Assembly: GCF_024979255.1 (NCBI RefSeq)
Contig: NZ_JANLCN010000002.1
Coordinates: 124,001-188,000, forward strand
DNA length: 64,000 nucleotides
Reading direction: 5' to 3'
From: Herbiconiux moechotypicola
Lineage (GTDB): Bacteria; Actinomycetota; Actinomycetes; Actinomycetales; Microbacteriaceae
In this document: positions 24,464 to 32,896 of the stretch, in pieces
Layout of the letters: each line of letters opens with the position of its first letter
How positions within the stretch are numbered: the stretch's first letter is position 1
Made by a program: the position numbers and the translations under genes
Notes under the pieces: generated by a model
Seen by the model: only the letters and a program-made list of their open reading frames with translations
The model's database searches: none
What the model was told of the DNA's origin: nothing

Positions 24464-24468
24464 GAAGG

Positions 24469-24479
24469 GAGGTTACCTC
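24469..24479. promoter_or_regulatory. palindrome at start of RelA/SpoT-domain gene
   Basis: GAGGTTACCTC is a perfect 5+1+5 palindrome 5 bases before the ATG at 24463. It could be an operator or a small RNA hairpin that masks the GAGG ribosome site. Either would give feedback control. Confidence 0.35.
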
Positions 24480-24529
24480 ATCTTAGGCCCTGAGGAGAGG
24501 CTACTTTGGTGCGCCGCAGCAGGGGCGGG

Positions 24530-25804
24530 TCAGGCGCCGGCGCGCTCCGCGGCCGCGAGGGCGGCGGGCGACACCGCGCGCGGAACGAGGCGCTCGAGCT
24601 GCGTCACGTGCGACGGGTTCAGCTCTTCGAGCGCGTTCACCCCGAGCAGCCGCATCGTGCGCGTGATCTGCTCCGACAGGATCGCGATCATGCGGTCCAC
24701 ACCCTCGCGCCCGCCGGCCATCAGTCCGTACAGGTACGCCCGCCCCACGAGCGTGAACCGCGCCCCCAGCGCCACCGACGCCACGATATCGGCGCCCGAC
24801 ATGATGCCCGTGTCGAGGTGCACCTCGTAGTCCTTACCGAACTCGCGCGCCACCTCGGGCAGCAGGTGGAACGGGATCGGCGCCCGGTCGAGCTGCCGCC
24901 CACCGTGGTTCGAGAGCGTGATGCCGTCGACCCCGAGCTCGGCGAGCCGCCGTGCGTCGGCGAGCGACTGCACGCCCTTCACCACGACCTTGCCCGGCCA
25001 CTGCTCCTTGATCCACGCGAGGTCGTCGAAGGTGACCGTGGGGTCGAACATCGAGTCGAGCAGTTCGCCCACGGTGCCCGACCAGCGGTCGAGCGACGCG
25101 AAGGACAACGGCTCGGTGGTGAGGAAGTTGATCCACCACTCCGGCCGCGGGATGGCGTTGATGACGGTTCCCGCGGTGAGCTGCGGCGGGATGGAGAACC
25201 CGTTGCGCTTGTCACGCAACCGCGCGCCCGCGACCGGCACGTCGACCGTGACGAGCAGCGTGTCGAACCCGGCCGCCGCCGCGCGCTCGACGAGCGCCAT
25301 CGAGCGCGGCCGGTCCTTCCACATGTAGAGCTGGAACCAGTTGCGCCCCGTCGGGTTGGCCGCTTTCACGTCTTCGATGGCGGTCGTGCCCATGGTCGAC
25401 AGCGAGAACGGGATGCCCGCCGCACCGGCCGCACCGGCGCCTGCGACCTCGCCCTCGGTCTGCATCATGCGCGTGAACCCCGTCGGCGCGATGCCGAACG
25501 GCATCGACACGGGCGCGCCGAGCACGTCCCACCCGGTCGAGACCGTGGAGACGTCGCGGAGGATCGACGGGGTGAACTGGATGTCCTCGAACGCCTGCCG
25601 CGCCCGCTGCAGGCTGATCTCGGCCTCTGCCGCGCCCTCGGTGTAGTCGAAGGCGGCTTTCGGCGTGCGGCGCTTCGCGATGGCCCGCAGGTCCCACACC
25701 GTGAGCGCCGAGTCGAGCCGGCGCTTCTTCGCGTTGAGTTCGGGCGCCTTGAACTGCATGAGCGGGGCGAGGTCTTTGATCTTCGGGATTCTGCGCTGAA
25801 CCAT
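24530..25804 (-). CDS. lldD: FMN-dependent L-lactate dehydrogenase (LldD type)
   Basis: A 424-residue flavin alpha-hydroxy-acid dehydrogenase that would oxidise L-lactate to pyruvate, passing electrons to the quinone pool. Seen: [14 protein letters not shown] (FMN site), [27 protein letters not shown], Lys276 in VVVKGV, and [10 protein letters not shown] with catalytic His300 and Arg303, then [19 protein letters not shown] for FMN phosphate. About 380-430 residues is normal. ATG 25804 follows GGAGC and is 8 bases from the stop of the GntR gene, so the two form an operon. L-lactate would also arise from the rhamnose pathway encoded nearby. Confidence 0.87.
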   Translation of the reverse strand: MVQRRIPKIKDLAPLMQFKAPELNAKKRRLDSALTVWDLRAIAKRRTPKAAFDYTEGAAEAEISLQRARQAFEDIQFTPSILRDVSTVSTGWDVLGAPVSMPFGIAPTGFTRMMQTEGEVAGAGAAGAAGIPFSLSTMGTTAIEDVKAANPTGRNWFQLYMWKDRPRSMALVERAAAAGFDTLLVTVDVPVAGARLRDKRNGFSIPPQLTAGTVINAIPRPEWWINFLTTEPLSFASLDRWSGTVGELLDSMFDPTVTFDDLAWIKEQWPGKVVVKGVQSLADARRLAELGVDGITLSNHGGRQLDRAPIPFHLLPEVAREFGKDYEVHLDTGIMSGADIVASVALGARFTLVGRAYLYGLMAGGREGVDRMIAILSEQITRTMRLLGVNALEELNPSHVTQLERLVPRAVSPAALAAAERAGA

Positions 25805-25812
25805 GGGGGCTC

Positions 25813-26676
25813 CTAGTCGGTGGTCGGGGTGTGGGGTGGAGATGCGACGAGGGTCTCGGCGTGGTACTCGAGGATGTGCGCGCGCACCAGCGCGCTCGCG
25901 AGTGCGGGATCTCCCGCAGCGACGGCGTCGACGACGGCTCGGTGCTCGGCCTGGAGCCGAGCACGCGTGACAGGCCACGAGGGCAGTGAGTCCGCACCGG
26001 CACGCACGTAGGACTCGATCGAGTCGCGGAGCCCGGTCATCATCGCCGCGATGACCGCGTTGCCGGATGCGTCGGCCAGCGCCGCGTGGAAACCCTGGTC
26101 GAGCGAGAGGAACTCGTCTCGCAGCTCGCCCTCGCGCGCGCCGGCGCCGTCATCCGTGCCGACCGCGCCGACCGCCTCCATCGCAGCCAACAGCTCGCGG
26201 ACGGGAGCCAGCAGGGAGTCGGACTCCGCATCCGCATCCGCCACCCGCACCGCGAGCGCAGCCACGATCTCCGACTCGAGGGCCACGCGCGCCGCCACCA
26301 CGTCGGGCACCGAGAACCCCTGCGCCGCCACCTGCAGCCGCAGGAATACCGCCATGCCGCCGGAGGGGCGCGCGACGATGACCGCGCCCGACTGCGGGCC
26401 CGAGCCTGTGCCGGTGCGGATGAGGCCCATCACCTCGAGCACGCGCAGCGCCTCCCGCACCGAGGAGCGGCCGACACCGAGTTCGACGGCGAGCGTGCGT
26501 TCGGCGGGCAAGTGGTCGCCGGGGGCGAGGGCGCCCGACACGAGATCGGCCTCGATGCGGCGGAGCACGGTCTCCCACGCGCGACCGCCGCCGTGGATGT
26601 CGGCCGGCGACGCTGAAATCAGCCCCGCATCCGGAGCAGCGGCGAGAGCACGCGCCGACACCGACCGATCGCTCAC
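25813..26676 (-). CDS. FadR-type GntR regulator (LldR-like)
   Basis: A 287-residue GntR/FadR repressor. The winged helix reads [42 protein letters not shown] (about 41-82) and the FCD ligand domain follows, with Asp and His in [10 protein letters not shown]. Start GTG 26676 has AGGAGG 6 bases upstream. Two TGGTC-N-GACCA-like sites stand directly upstream, the binding pattern of lactate-responsive LldR/FadR proteins. It is co-transcribed with lldD, so L-lactate is the likely inducer. Confidence 0.82.
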   Translation of the reverse strand: MSDRSVSARALAAAPDAGLISASPADIHGGGRAWETVLRRIEADLVSGALAPGDHLPAERTLAVELGVGRSSVREALRVLEVMGLIRTGTGSGPQSGAVIVARPSGGMAVFLRLQVAAQGFSVPDVVAARVALESEIVAALAVRVADADAESDSLLAPVRELLAAMEAVGAVGTDDGAGAREGELRDEFLSLDQGFHAALADASGNAVIAAMMTGLRDSIESYVRAGADSLPSWPVTRARLQAEHRAVVDAVAAGDPALASALVRAHILEYHAETLVASPPHTPTTD

Positions 26677-26690
26677 CGCGCCTCCTCCTG

Positions 26691-26716
26691 TGGTCTGACC
26701 ATGTGGTCCGACCACA
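26691..26716. promoter_or_regulatory. tandem FadR/LldR-type operators
   Basis: TGGTCTGACCA (26691-26701) and TGTGGTCCGACCACA (26702-26716, perfect 7+1+7 palindrome) lie 13 bases apart centre to centre between the divergent GntR-lldD and EamA genes. They fit the T-GGT-N3-ACC-A pattern of FadR-family sites and could control both directions. Confidence 0.75.
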
Positions 26717-26749
26717 GTACCACGCCCTCGCCGGGCGATACTAGGAGCG

Positions 26750-27655
26750 ATGTCCCGCCCCACGATCCCCGCCCCGCTGCTCGCCGTCGCCGCGATCTTC
26801 AGCGTGCAGTTCGGCAACGCCTTCGCGGGATCCTTCTTCGCCCAGGTCGGCCCGCTGGGCGCGGCGGCGATGCGACTGGCCTTCGCCGCCGTCATCCTCG
26901 TGGCGGTCGTGCGCCCGTCGCTGCGGGGGCGGGATGCGCGCACCTGGCTCGGCATCGTGCTGCTCGGCGTCGGACTGGCCGGCATGAACTGCCTCATCTA
27001 TCTCGCGATCGCCGAGATCCCGATCGGGGTCGCCGTCACCGTCGAGCTGTTCGGCCCGCTCGCGGTCGCGGCCGCGGGCATCCGGCGCCCCCTCGACGCC
27101 CTCTGGGTGCTGCTGGCCCTCGGCGGTGTCGCTCTGCTCGGTCTCGAGTCGAGCGGCGGACTCTCGCTCGCCGGGCTCGCGCTCGCGGCGGCGGCCGCGG
27201 CGTTCTGGGCGCTCTACATCGTGGCGTCGTCGAAACTCGGCCCGCGGGTGCAGGGCGTCGACGGCATCGCGCTCGCGATGGTGGTCGCCGCGGTGATCGT
27301 CGTTCCGCTCGGCGCGGTGCCCGCGACGACGGCGGTGGTCGGCGCGCCGTGGCTGCTCGCCGTGTTCGCGGGAGTGGCGCTCGTGACCTCGGCGGTGCCC
27401 TACGCCCTCGAGTTCATCGCCCTGAAGTCCATGCCCGCCCGCGTGTTCGGCGTGCTCTCCAGCCTCGGGCCAGCCGTCGCCGCCCTCGCCGGCCTCCTCG
27501 TGCTGCACCAGCTGCTCACCCTCCCGCAGCTCGCCGCCATCGCCCTCGTCATGGCCGCCTCCATCGGCGTCGTGCTCACCGCCCGCCGCCGCGGTGCCCC
27601 ACCCGCCGATCCCCCGCTCACCGCATCCGAACCCTCCCCCACCCCCCAGCTCTGA
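26750..27655 (+). CDS. EamA/RhtA-type exporter
   Basis: A 301-residue drug/metabolite transporter with ten predicted helices in two EamA repeats. GNAFAGSFFAQVGPLGAAAMRLAFAA and IPIGVAVTVELFGPLAVA resemble RhtA (threonine/homoserine exporter) proteins, as does VPYALEFIALKSMPARVFGVL in the second half. The substrate is uncertain. It is divergent from the GntR-lldD pair and shares the operator region. Confidence 0.78.
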   Translation: MSRPTIPAPLLAVAAIFSVQFGNAFAGSFFAQVGPLGAAAMRLAFAAVILVAVVRPSLRGRDARTWLGIVLLGVGLAGMNCLIYLAIAEIPIGVAVTVELFGPLAVAAAGIRRPLDALWVLLALGGVALLGLESSGGLSLAGLALAAAAAAFWALYIVASSKLGPRVQGVDGIALAMVVAAVIVVPLGAVPATTAVVGAPWLLAVFAGVALVTSAVPYALEFIALKSMPARVFGVLSSLGPAVAALAGLLVLHQLLTLPQLAAIALVMAASIGVVLTARRRGAPPADPPLTASEPSPTPQL

Positions 27656-27672
27656 CCCATCCCAATCCCTCA

Positions 27673-27729
27673 CGATCCGCCAGAAAGTCTGCACATTCGC
27701 GCCTTCATCGAAGGATTTCTGGCGGATCG
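27673..27729. repeat. palindromic element, family B copy 1 (bidirectional terminator?)
   Basis: Perfect 14-base arms CGATCCGCCAGAAA (27673-27686) and TTTCTGGCGGATCG (27716-27729) with a nested CCTTC-ATC-GAAGG hairpin. It lies between the 3' ends of two convergent genes (EamA exporter and rhamnulokinase 1), the right place for a bidirectional terminator. A degenerate relative follows rhamnulokinase 2 at 46473-46526. Confidence 0.75.
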
Positions 27730-27748
27730 CGGGGTGGTGCCGGGCGCG

Positions 27749-29203
27749 TCAGCGCGCGGGGCGCGGGAGGTACCGGCGCGGCGGGTGGGTGCGCGCAACG
27801 AGGGCGCGGAGCGCCTCGAGCGAGCCCGACACGAGCCCCCGAGCGCGGGCCTGCACCAGCACGTTGCCGATCGCGGTCGCCTCCACCGGCCCGGCGAGCA
27901 CGGGCAGCCCCGTGCGGTCGGCGGTCAGCTGGCACAGCAGCTCGTTCTGCGAGCCGCCACCCACCACGTGCACCACCGACACCGCGGCGCCCGACAGCTC
28001 GACCGCCGTACGGATCGACACGGCATACGCCTCCGCGAGGCTCTCCAGGATGCTCCGCACCACTTCGGCCCGCCCCGACGGCGCCCGCAGACCCCGCGAC
28101 CCGAACCACCCAGCGATCCGCCCCGGCATGTCCCCCGGCGCGATGAACACGGGGTCACCCGCCGCGAACACTCCCACCGGATGCGCGACCGCCGCCGCCT
28201 GCGACAGCAGCGTCGGCAGGTCGAGGGACTCGCCGCCCTCCCGCTCCCAGGTGCGCACCGACTCGCTCAGCAACCACAGCCCCGACACGTTCTGCAAGAA
28301 CCGCACACGCCCGTCGACGCCGCCCTCGTTGGTGAAGTTGGCCTCCCGGCTGGCGTCGGTGACCACCGGATGCTCTAGCTCCACACCCACGAGCGACCAC
28401 GTGCCGCTCGAGATGTACGCGAAGTCGGGCGCCGTCGCAGGTACGGCCACCACGGCCGACGCCGTGTCGTGCGACCCGATCGCGATGACGGGCAGCGACG
28501 GCCCGGCAGCACCAGCGCCCGCGCCCGACCCCAGCCCGAGCTCCGCCCGCACCGACGGCAGCAGCTCCCCCACCACAGCGCCCGGCCGCACCAGCGGCGG
28601 AAACAGCCGCCTCGGCAATCCGAGCCGCGCGATCAGCCCCTCGTTCCACTCCCCCGTCGCCACATCCACGAGCCCCGTGGTCGACGCGTTCGTCGCCTCG
28701 GCCCGCCTCTCCCCCGTGAGCTGGAACGCCAGCAGATCGGGCACGAGCAACGCGGTGTCGGCCGCATCCAGCCACCCACCGTCGCGATCGGCCGCGAGCT
28801 GGTACAGCGTGTTGAACGGCAAGAACTGCAGCCCGTTGGCCCGGTACAGCTCCTCGAACGGCGCCACCTCGTGCACGAGCTCCACTCCCCGAGCCGTGCG
28901 GTCGTCCCGGTAGTGGAAGGGCGCCCCGAGCATCCGGTCACCGCGCAGCAGCGCGTAGTCGACCGCCCAGGAGTCGATGCCGATGCTGCTGACCCCCGGC
29001 TCCTCGCGCACCGCCGAGGTGAGCCCGGCGATCACGCTGCGGTACAGCTCCAGGATGTTCCAGTGCAGCCCGTCGACCGTGCGCACCGGCTGGTTGGGAA
29101 ACCGGGCGACGGGCACGAGCCGCATCTCGTCGTGCCCCACGTAGCCGAGCATCACCCGGCCGCTGGTGGCTCCGAGGTCGACGGCGGCGACCGCGGCGGT
29201 CAT
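27749..29203 (-). CDS. rhaB: rhamnulokinase 1
   Basis: A 484-residue FGGY kinase that would phosphorylate L-rhamnulose at O1. The N-terminal phosphate loop is AAVDLGATSGRVMLG (Asp9). SSIGIDSWAVDYALL, APFHYRDDRT and NGLQFLPFNTLYQL are RhaB-specific stretches; IGSHDTASAV, ISSGTWSLVGVE, NFTNEGGVDG and VVGGGSQNELLCQLTADRTG continue the match. It is the last gene of the minus-strand rhamnose run. A second, collinear rhamnulokinase is encoded at 44885-46339. Confidence 0.92.
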   Translation of the reverse strand: MTAAVAAVDLGATSGRVMLGYVGHDEMRLVPVARFPNQPVRTVDGLHWNILELYRSVIAGLTSAVREEPGVSSIGIDSWAVDYALLRGDRMLGAPFHYRDDRTARGVELVHEVAPFEELYRANGLQFLPFNTLYQLAADRDGGWLDAADTALLVPDLLAFQLTGERRAEATNASTTGLVDVATGEWNEGLIARLGLPRRLFPPLVRPGAVVGELLPSVRAELGLGSGAGAGAAGPSLPVIAIGSHDTASAVVAVPATAPDFAYISSGTWSLVGVELEHPVVTDASREANFTNEGGVDGRVRFLQNVSGLWLLSESVRTWEREGGESLDLPTLLSQAAAVAHPVGVFAAGDPVFIAPGDMPGRIAGWFGSRGLRAPSGRAEVVRSILESLAEAYAVSIRTAVELSGAAVSVVHVVGGGSQNELLCQLTADRTGLPVLAGPVEATAIGNVLVQARARGLVSGSLEALRALVARTHPPRRYLPRPAR

Positions 29204-29298
29204 CGGCGGGGCTCCGGATGCGGGAGACGGCTGGTCATCGGCGGCTCGCTGTCATGAGGGGAGAGGGATGAGGGAGACACGGTGTGAGAGGAAGAGGA

Positions 29299-29333
29299 TT
29301 CCGCCGTGCCACCCACCACAGCGCACGGCGGAA
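29299..29333 (-). terminator. hairpin between rhaI and rhaB
   Basis: Arms TTCCGCCGTGC (29299-29309) and GCACGGCGGAA (29323-29333) with a 13-base loop, 28 bases after the rhaI stop on the minus strand. It may reduce read-through into rhamnulokinase 1; no T-run. Confidence 0.55.
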
Positions 29334-29361
29334 ATCGAGGAGGGGCGCAGAGCCCCGCGGG

Positions 29362-30528
29362 CTACGCGCCCCAGCCGGCCTGCACGCCACCGGCGCGCTC
29401 GGCCACGATCTTCTCCTGGTAACCGGAGGCCTTGAACGCCGCGATCGGATCGGCCGGCAGCTCGCGCGACTCGCGCCAGGCGGCGAGGTCGGGGCGCACA
29501 TCCGTGTAGAAGGCGTCCATGAGGATGGCGTTGGCACCGAGCACGTCGTTGGCGTTCTGCGCCTCGAGCAGCGCGGCGCGGTCGACGAGGAGGGCGCGGG
29601 CGGTCATCTCCTGCACGTTGAGCACGCTGCGCAGCTGACCGACGATCTTCTCCTCGATGTTGTGGCACTGGTCGAGCATGAAGGCCACGGGCGAGTCGAC
29701 GTCGTAGCCGCCGCCGCGCACCACCTCGTAGAGGATGCGGAACAGCTGGAACGGGTCGGCCGAGCCGACGATGAGGTCGTCGTCGGCGTAGAAGCGGGAG
29801 TTGAAGTCGAAGGAACCGAGCTTTCCGAGCCGCAGCAGCTGCGCCACGATGAACTCGATGTTCGTGCCCGGCGCGTGGTGACCGGTGTCGAGGCAGGTGA
29901 ACGCCTTGGGGCCGAGCGCGGTCACGTGCGCGTAGGAGGTGCCCCAGTCGGGAACATCGGTGTGGTAGAACGCCGGCTCGAAGAACTTGTACTCGAGCAC
30001 GAGACGCTGCTCGTCGCCGAGCGCGTCGTAGATCTCGCGCAGCGACTCGGCCAGCCAGTCCTGCCGCGAGCGGATGTCGCCCTGACCCGGGTAGTTGGTG
30101 CCGTCGGCGAGCCAGATCTTGAGGTCGCGCGAGCCCGTCTGGTGCATGATCTCGATGCACTCGAGGTGGTGGTCGATCGCCTTGCGGCGCACCGAGGCCT
30201 CGCCCGAGCTCAGCGAGCCGAACTTGTAGGCCTCGTCTTGGAAGGTGTTGGAGTTGACGGTGCCGAGGTCGACCCCGAGGTCGTTGGCGTAGGAGCGCAG
30301 GGCGGCGTAGTCGTCGACCTTGTCCCACGGGATGTGGATGGCCACCTTCGGGGCGAGGCCGGTGTAGGCGTTCACCTGGGCCGCGTCGGCGATCTTCTCC
30401 TCGGGCGTGCGCGGGGTGCCGGGGGTGCCGAACACGCGGAAGCGGGTTCCCGAGTTGCCGAAGGCCCAGCTGGGCAGCTCGATGGCCTGCCGCTCGAGCT
30501 CGGATGCGATGTCACTGAACTGCACCAT
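29362..30528 (-). CDS. rhaI: L-rhamnose isomerase
   Basis: A 388-residue TIM-barrel isomerase of the Pseudomonas stutzeri RhaI type (not the E. coli RhaA type), converting L-rhamnose to L-rhamnulose. Visible: AIHIPWDK, LGTVNSNTFQD, IWLADGTNYPGQGDIRSR, LEYKFFEPAFYHTDVPDWG, CLDTGHHAPGTNIEF and FDFNSRFYADDDLIVGS, which supply metal and substrate ligands (Glu, Asp, His). ATG 30528 has AAAGGAA upstream. It has its own promoter region with a LacI-type operator and a hairpin after it. Confidence 0.92.
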   Translation of the reverse strand: MVQFSDIASELERQAIELPSWAFGNSGTRFRVFGTPGTPRTPEEKIADAAQVNAYTGLAPKVAIHIPWDKVDDYAALRSYANDLGVDLGTVNSNTFQDEAYKFGSLSSGEASVRRKAIDHHLECIEIMHQTGSRDLKIWLADGTNYPGQGDIRSRQDWLAESLREIYDALGDEQRLVLEYKFFEPAFYHTDVPDWGTSYAHVTALGPKAFTCLDTGHHAPGTNIEFIVAQLLRLGKLGSFDFNSRFYADDDLIVGSADPFQLFRILYEVVRGGGYDVDSPVAFMLDQCHNIEEKIVGQLRSVLNVQEMTARALLVDRAALLEAQNANDVLGANAILMDAFYTDVRPDLAAWRESRELPADPIAAFKASGYQEKIVAERAGGVQAGWGA

Positions 30529-30573
30529 TGGAATTCCTTTGCATCATGGCCGTGGACCGTTCCGCAGCCGAAA

Positions 30574-30585
30574 TGAATCGTTTCA
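30574..30585. promoter_or_regulatory. LacI-family operator before rhaI
   Basis: TGAATCGTTTCA has inverted TGAA/TTCA arms around a central CG step, the LacI-family pattern. It follows directly after the TAG of the upstream kinase and lies 46 bases before the rhaI ATG. The LacI protein at 33707-34714 is the natural candidate to bind it. Confidence 0.7.
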
Positions 30586-32100
30586 CTATACGATCGGGCC
30601 CCCGGATGCGCAAGCGATCCGCTCGCAGAACACGAGATAGCGGCGCTCGAGTTCGGCGCTGAGGCGCTCGTCGGGGTCGACCTCGGTGCGCACGCCCGAG
30701 AAGCGCTCGGCGATCTCGGCGAGGGTGCCCGCGCCCGGCAGCGCCGAGGCCGCCAGCGCCGCCGCTCCCCGCACACTGCCCGCACCCTCCACCACCACGA
30801 CCGGGCAGGCGAGGGCCGAGGCCCGGATGCGGTTCCACAGCGCGCTGGCCGAGGTGCCGCCGGCGAGGTGGTGGCGGCTCTGCTCGACGCCGAGGGCCGC
30901 GAGTCGCTCGAGTCCGAGGCGCTCGACAAAGGCGACCCCCTCGAACACCGCACGGAAGCGCTCGACCGGCGTCGCCGCATCCCGCGCATGGCCGTGGAGG
31001 TCGGCCGAGAACCCCGCGAAGGCCGGGTCGGCGACCGGGAAGCGCTCGCCCCGTCGCGCCAGCGGGTAGGTGACCACGGGCGCCGGGCCGAGAGCCTCGA
31101 TGGCGGCGGCGACCACCGGGTCGGCGGGGTCGATGCCCTCGGTGAGACCGGTGCGCAGCACTCCGGCACCGGTGTTGGAGGCGCCGCCCGGCCAGAACAG
31201 GCCGTCGGGCGAGCCGTGGGAGTAGATGCCCGCGGCAGTGTCGATCACCTCGTGGGCCGAGACGGCCTTGAGCACGAGAGTGGTGCCGAGCACGCCGACG
31301 GTGTCGCCGGCCGCGACGGCGCCGGTGGCGATCTGGCCGGTGGAGCCGTCGGTCATGCCCGCCACGATGAGCACACCCTCGGGGAGGCCGAGTGTGCCGG
31401 GGTCGGCGACTTCGCCGATGACGGTGCCGGGTCGCAGGAGGTCGGGCAGCACCTCGCGGGGGAGGTCGAGGGCGGCGAGCGCCGCGTCGTCCCAGGTGGC
31501 GGTGACCGGGTCGATGCCGCTCTTCAGCGCGTGCGAGGTGTCGGACGGGAGCAGGCGCCCGGCGAGCGCCGCGGCGACGATGTCGGGGGTGAAGAGGTAG
31601 CGAGCGGGGAGGCCGTCGGAGGGCAGCACACCAGGAGCGGCGAGCGCGCGAGCGGCGGGTGAGGGCGCACGCTGCGCCACAGCCTCGGTGTGCATCCAGG
31701 AGGCGCGGGCGAGCGCGGCCAGCGGGCGGCGGGTGAGGCCCGCCTCGGCGAGCCGGCGGAGCTCGGCGGCCCCGCGCGGATCGTCGTAGAGCACGGCGTC
31801 GCCGAGCGGCCGGCCCGCGTCGTCGGCGGGGACCACGGTGCCCGAGGTGCCCGTGATCGAGAGCGCCCGCACCTCACGGGCGCGGCCACCGAGGTCGTGC
31901 GCCACCGCCGCGACGAGGTCGCGCGCCAGATCACCGTGCCGTGCGGGCTGCTGCCGCGCTCCCGGCTCCGCACCGGGCTCGCCGGCCGCGCGCACGGGCA
32001 GCGGCGCCTTGCGCTCGGCGAGCGCCGCCCCCGTCTCCACGTCGACGGCCTGCACCCGCACGTCGGCGGTGGCGAGGTCGATGCCCAGTACGACGGTCAC
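30586..32100 (-). CDS. FGGY-family carbohydrate kinase of unknown sugar
   Basis: A 504-residue kinase. The N-terminal loop LGIDLATADVRVQAVD differs from the DLGATSGRV of the rhamnulokinases; SITGTSGTVVPAD, MTDGSTGQIATGA, VLGTTLVLKAVS and HHLAGGTSASALWNRIRASAL (FGGY signature region) are present. It is more like xylulokinase/ribulokinase-type members than RhaB. Start GTG 32100, 34 bases after the HAD gene. With the HAD and class II aldolase genes it forms a kinase-phosphatase-aldolase set inside the rhamnose locus. The sugar is not known; ketopentoses or branched sugars are options. Confidence 0.8.
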   Translation of the reverse strand: MTVVLGIDLATADVRVQAVDVETGAALAERKAPLPVRAAGEPGAEPGARQQPARHGDLARDLVAAVAHDLGGRAREVRALSITGTSGTVVPADDAGRPLGDAVLYDDPRGAAELRRLAEAGLTRRPLAALARASWMHTEAVAQRAPSPAARALAAPGVLPSDGLPARYLFTPDIVAAALAGRLLPSDTSHALKSGIDPVTATWDDAALAALDLPREVLPDLLRPGTVIGEVADPGTLGLPEGVLIVAGMTDGSTGQIATGAVAAGDTVGVLGTTLVLKAVSAHEVIDTAAGIYSHGSPDGLFWPGGASNTGAGVLRTGLTEGIDPADPVVAAAIEALGPAPVVTYPLARRGERFPVADPAFAGFSADLHGHARDAATPVERFRAVFEGVAFVERLGLERLAALGVEQSRHHLAGGTSASALWNRIRASALACPVVVVEGAGSVRGAAALAASALPGAGTLAEIAERFSGVRTEVDPDERLSAELERRYLVFCERIACASGGPIV

Positions 32101-32134
32101 GGGCGGCTCCCCGCAGTCCCGGCAGAACCGCCTC

Positions 32135-32896
32135 TCACGCCGCACCCCGCGAGGCGACGAGCGACTCCAGGCGCGGCGCCAGCCCCTCGAGGCCGGGCAC
32201 CGCGATGTCGGGTTCGGCCAGCTGCTCCGCGGTCGGCTCGTCGGGAGCCTCCCCCCGCAGCACCCACACGGTGCCGAGCCCGAGCGCCGCGGCCGGCCGC
32301 ACGTCGGTGTCGAGGCGGTTGCCGATGTGCACGGCCTCGTGCGGCTGCACTCCGGCGGCGTCGAGCGCCCAGCGGAAGAGCTCCGGCGACGGCTTCTCGT
32401 AGCCCACGATCGCCGATACCCCCCACACGTCTATATAAGGGGCGACGCCGTCGCGCTCGAGCGCCTCGACGACCGGCGCCTCCTGGTTGGCCAGCACCCC
32501 GACCGCCACGGGCGAACCGAGCGACTCGGCCACCTCGCGCAGGGAGCGGAAGAACGGCAGCACGTCGTCGTAGAGAGTTCCCGGCGGGTGGAACCAGTGC
32601 TCGCGCGTGCGCTCGTGCAGCTCGCCGCGCCGAGACGCCGACCCGAGGAACTCCTCTGCCAGCGCTCCGCGCAGCGAGACGCCCTGCGCCGCACGGCTGC
32701 GGTCGTAGAGCACCCGGAAGGCCCCGCGGTCGGCCGGGCCGAGCCCGTCGGCCGCCCGCAGCTCGTCGAGCGCGGTGAGCACGGCGGCCACGAAGTTCTC
32801 GTCGTCGTAGATCGGCCCACCGACGTCGCAGAACACGGCGCGCAAGCGCGCACCGGCACCCGCGCCGACACCCGCACCCGCACCCGCACCCGTCAT
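32135..32896 (-). CDS. HAD-family hydrolase with Gly-Ala N-terminal repeat
   Basis: A 253-residue HAD phosphatase-like protein. Motif I is VFCDVGGPIYDDE: the nucleophile Asp is present but the second Asp of the usual DxD is Gly, as in the YihX-like (DLGN) group. Motif II is VGVLANQ, motif III KPSPELFRWAL and motif IV IGNRLDTDVRPA. The N-terminus GAGAGAGVGAGAGA is encoded by GGTGCG-like hexamer repeats (32857-32893), so the true start may vary. ATG 32896 overlaps the aldolase stop by one base. It may remove misphosphorylated sugars from the kinase next to it. Confidence 0.8.
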   Translation of the reverse strand: MTGAGAGAGVGAGAGARLRAVFCDVGGPIYDDENFVAAVLTALDELRAADGLGPADRGAFRVLYDRSRAAQGVSLRGALAEEFLGSASRRGELHERTREHWFHPPGTLYDDVLPFFRSLREVAESLGSPVAVGVLANQEAPVVEALERDGVAPYIDVWGVSAIVGYEKPSPELFRWALDAAGVQPHEAVHIGNRLDTDVRPAAALGLGTVWVLRGEAPDEPTAEQLAEPDIAVPGLEGLAPRLESLVASRGAA

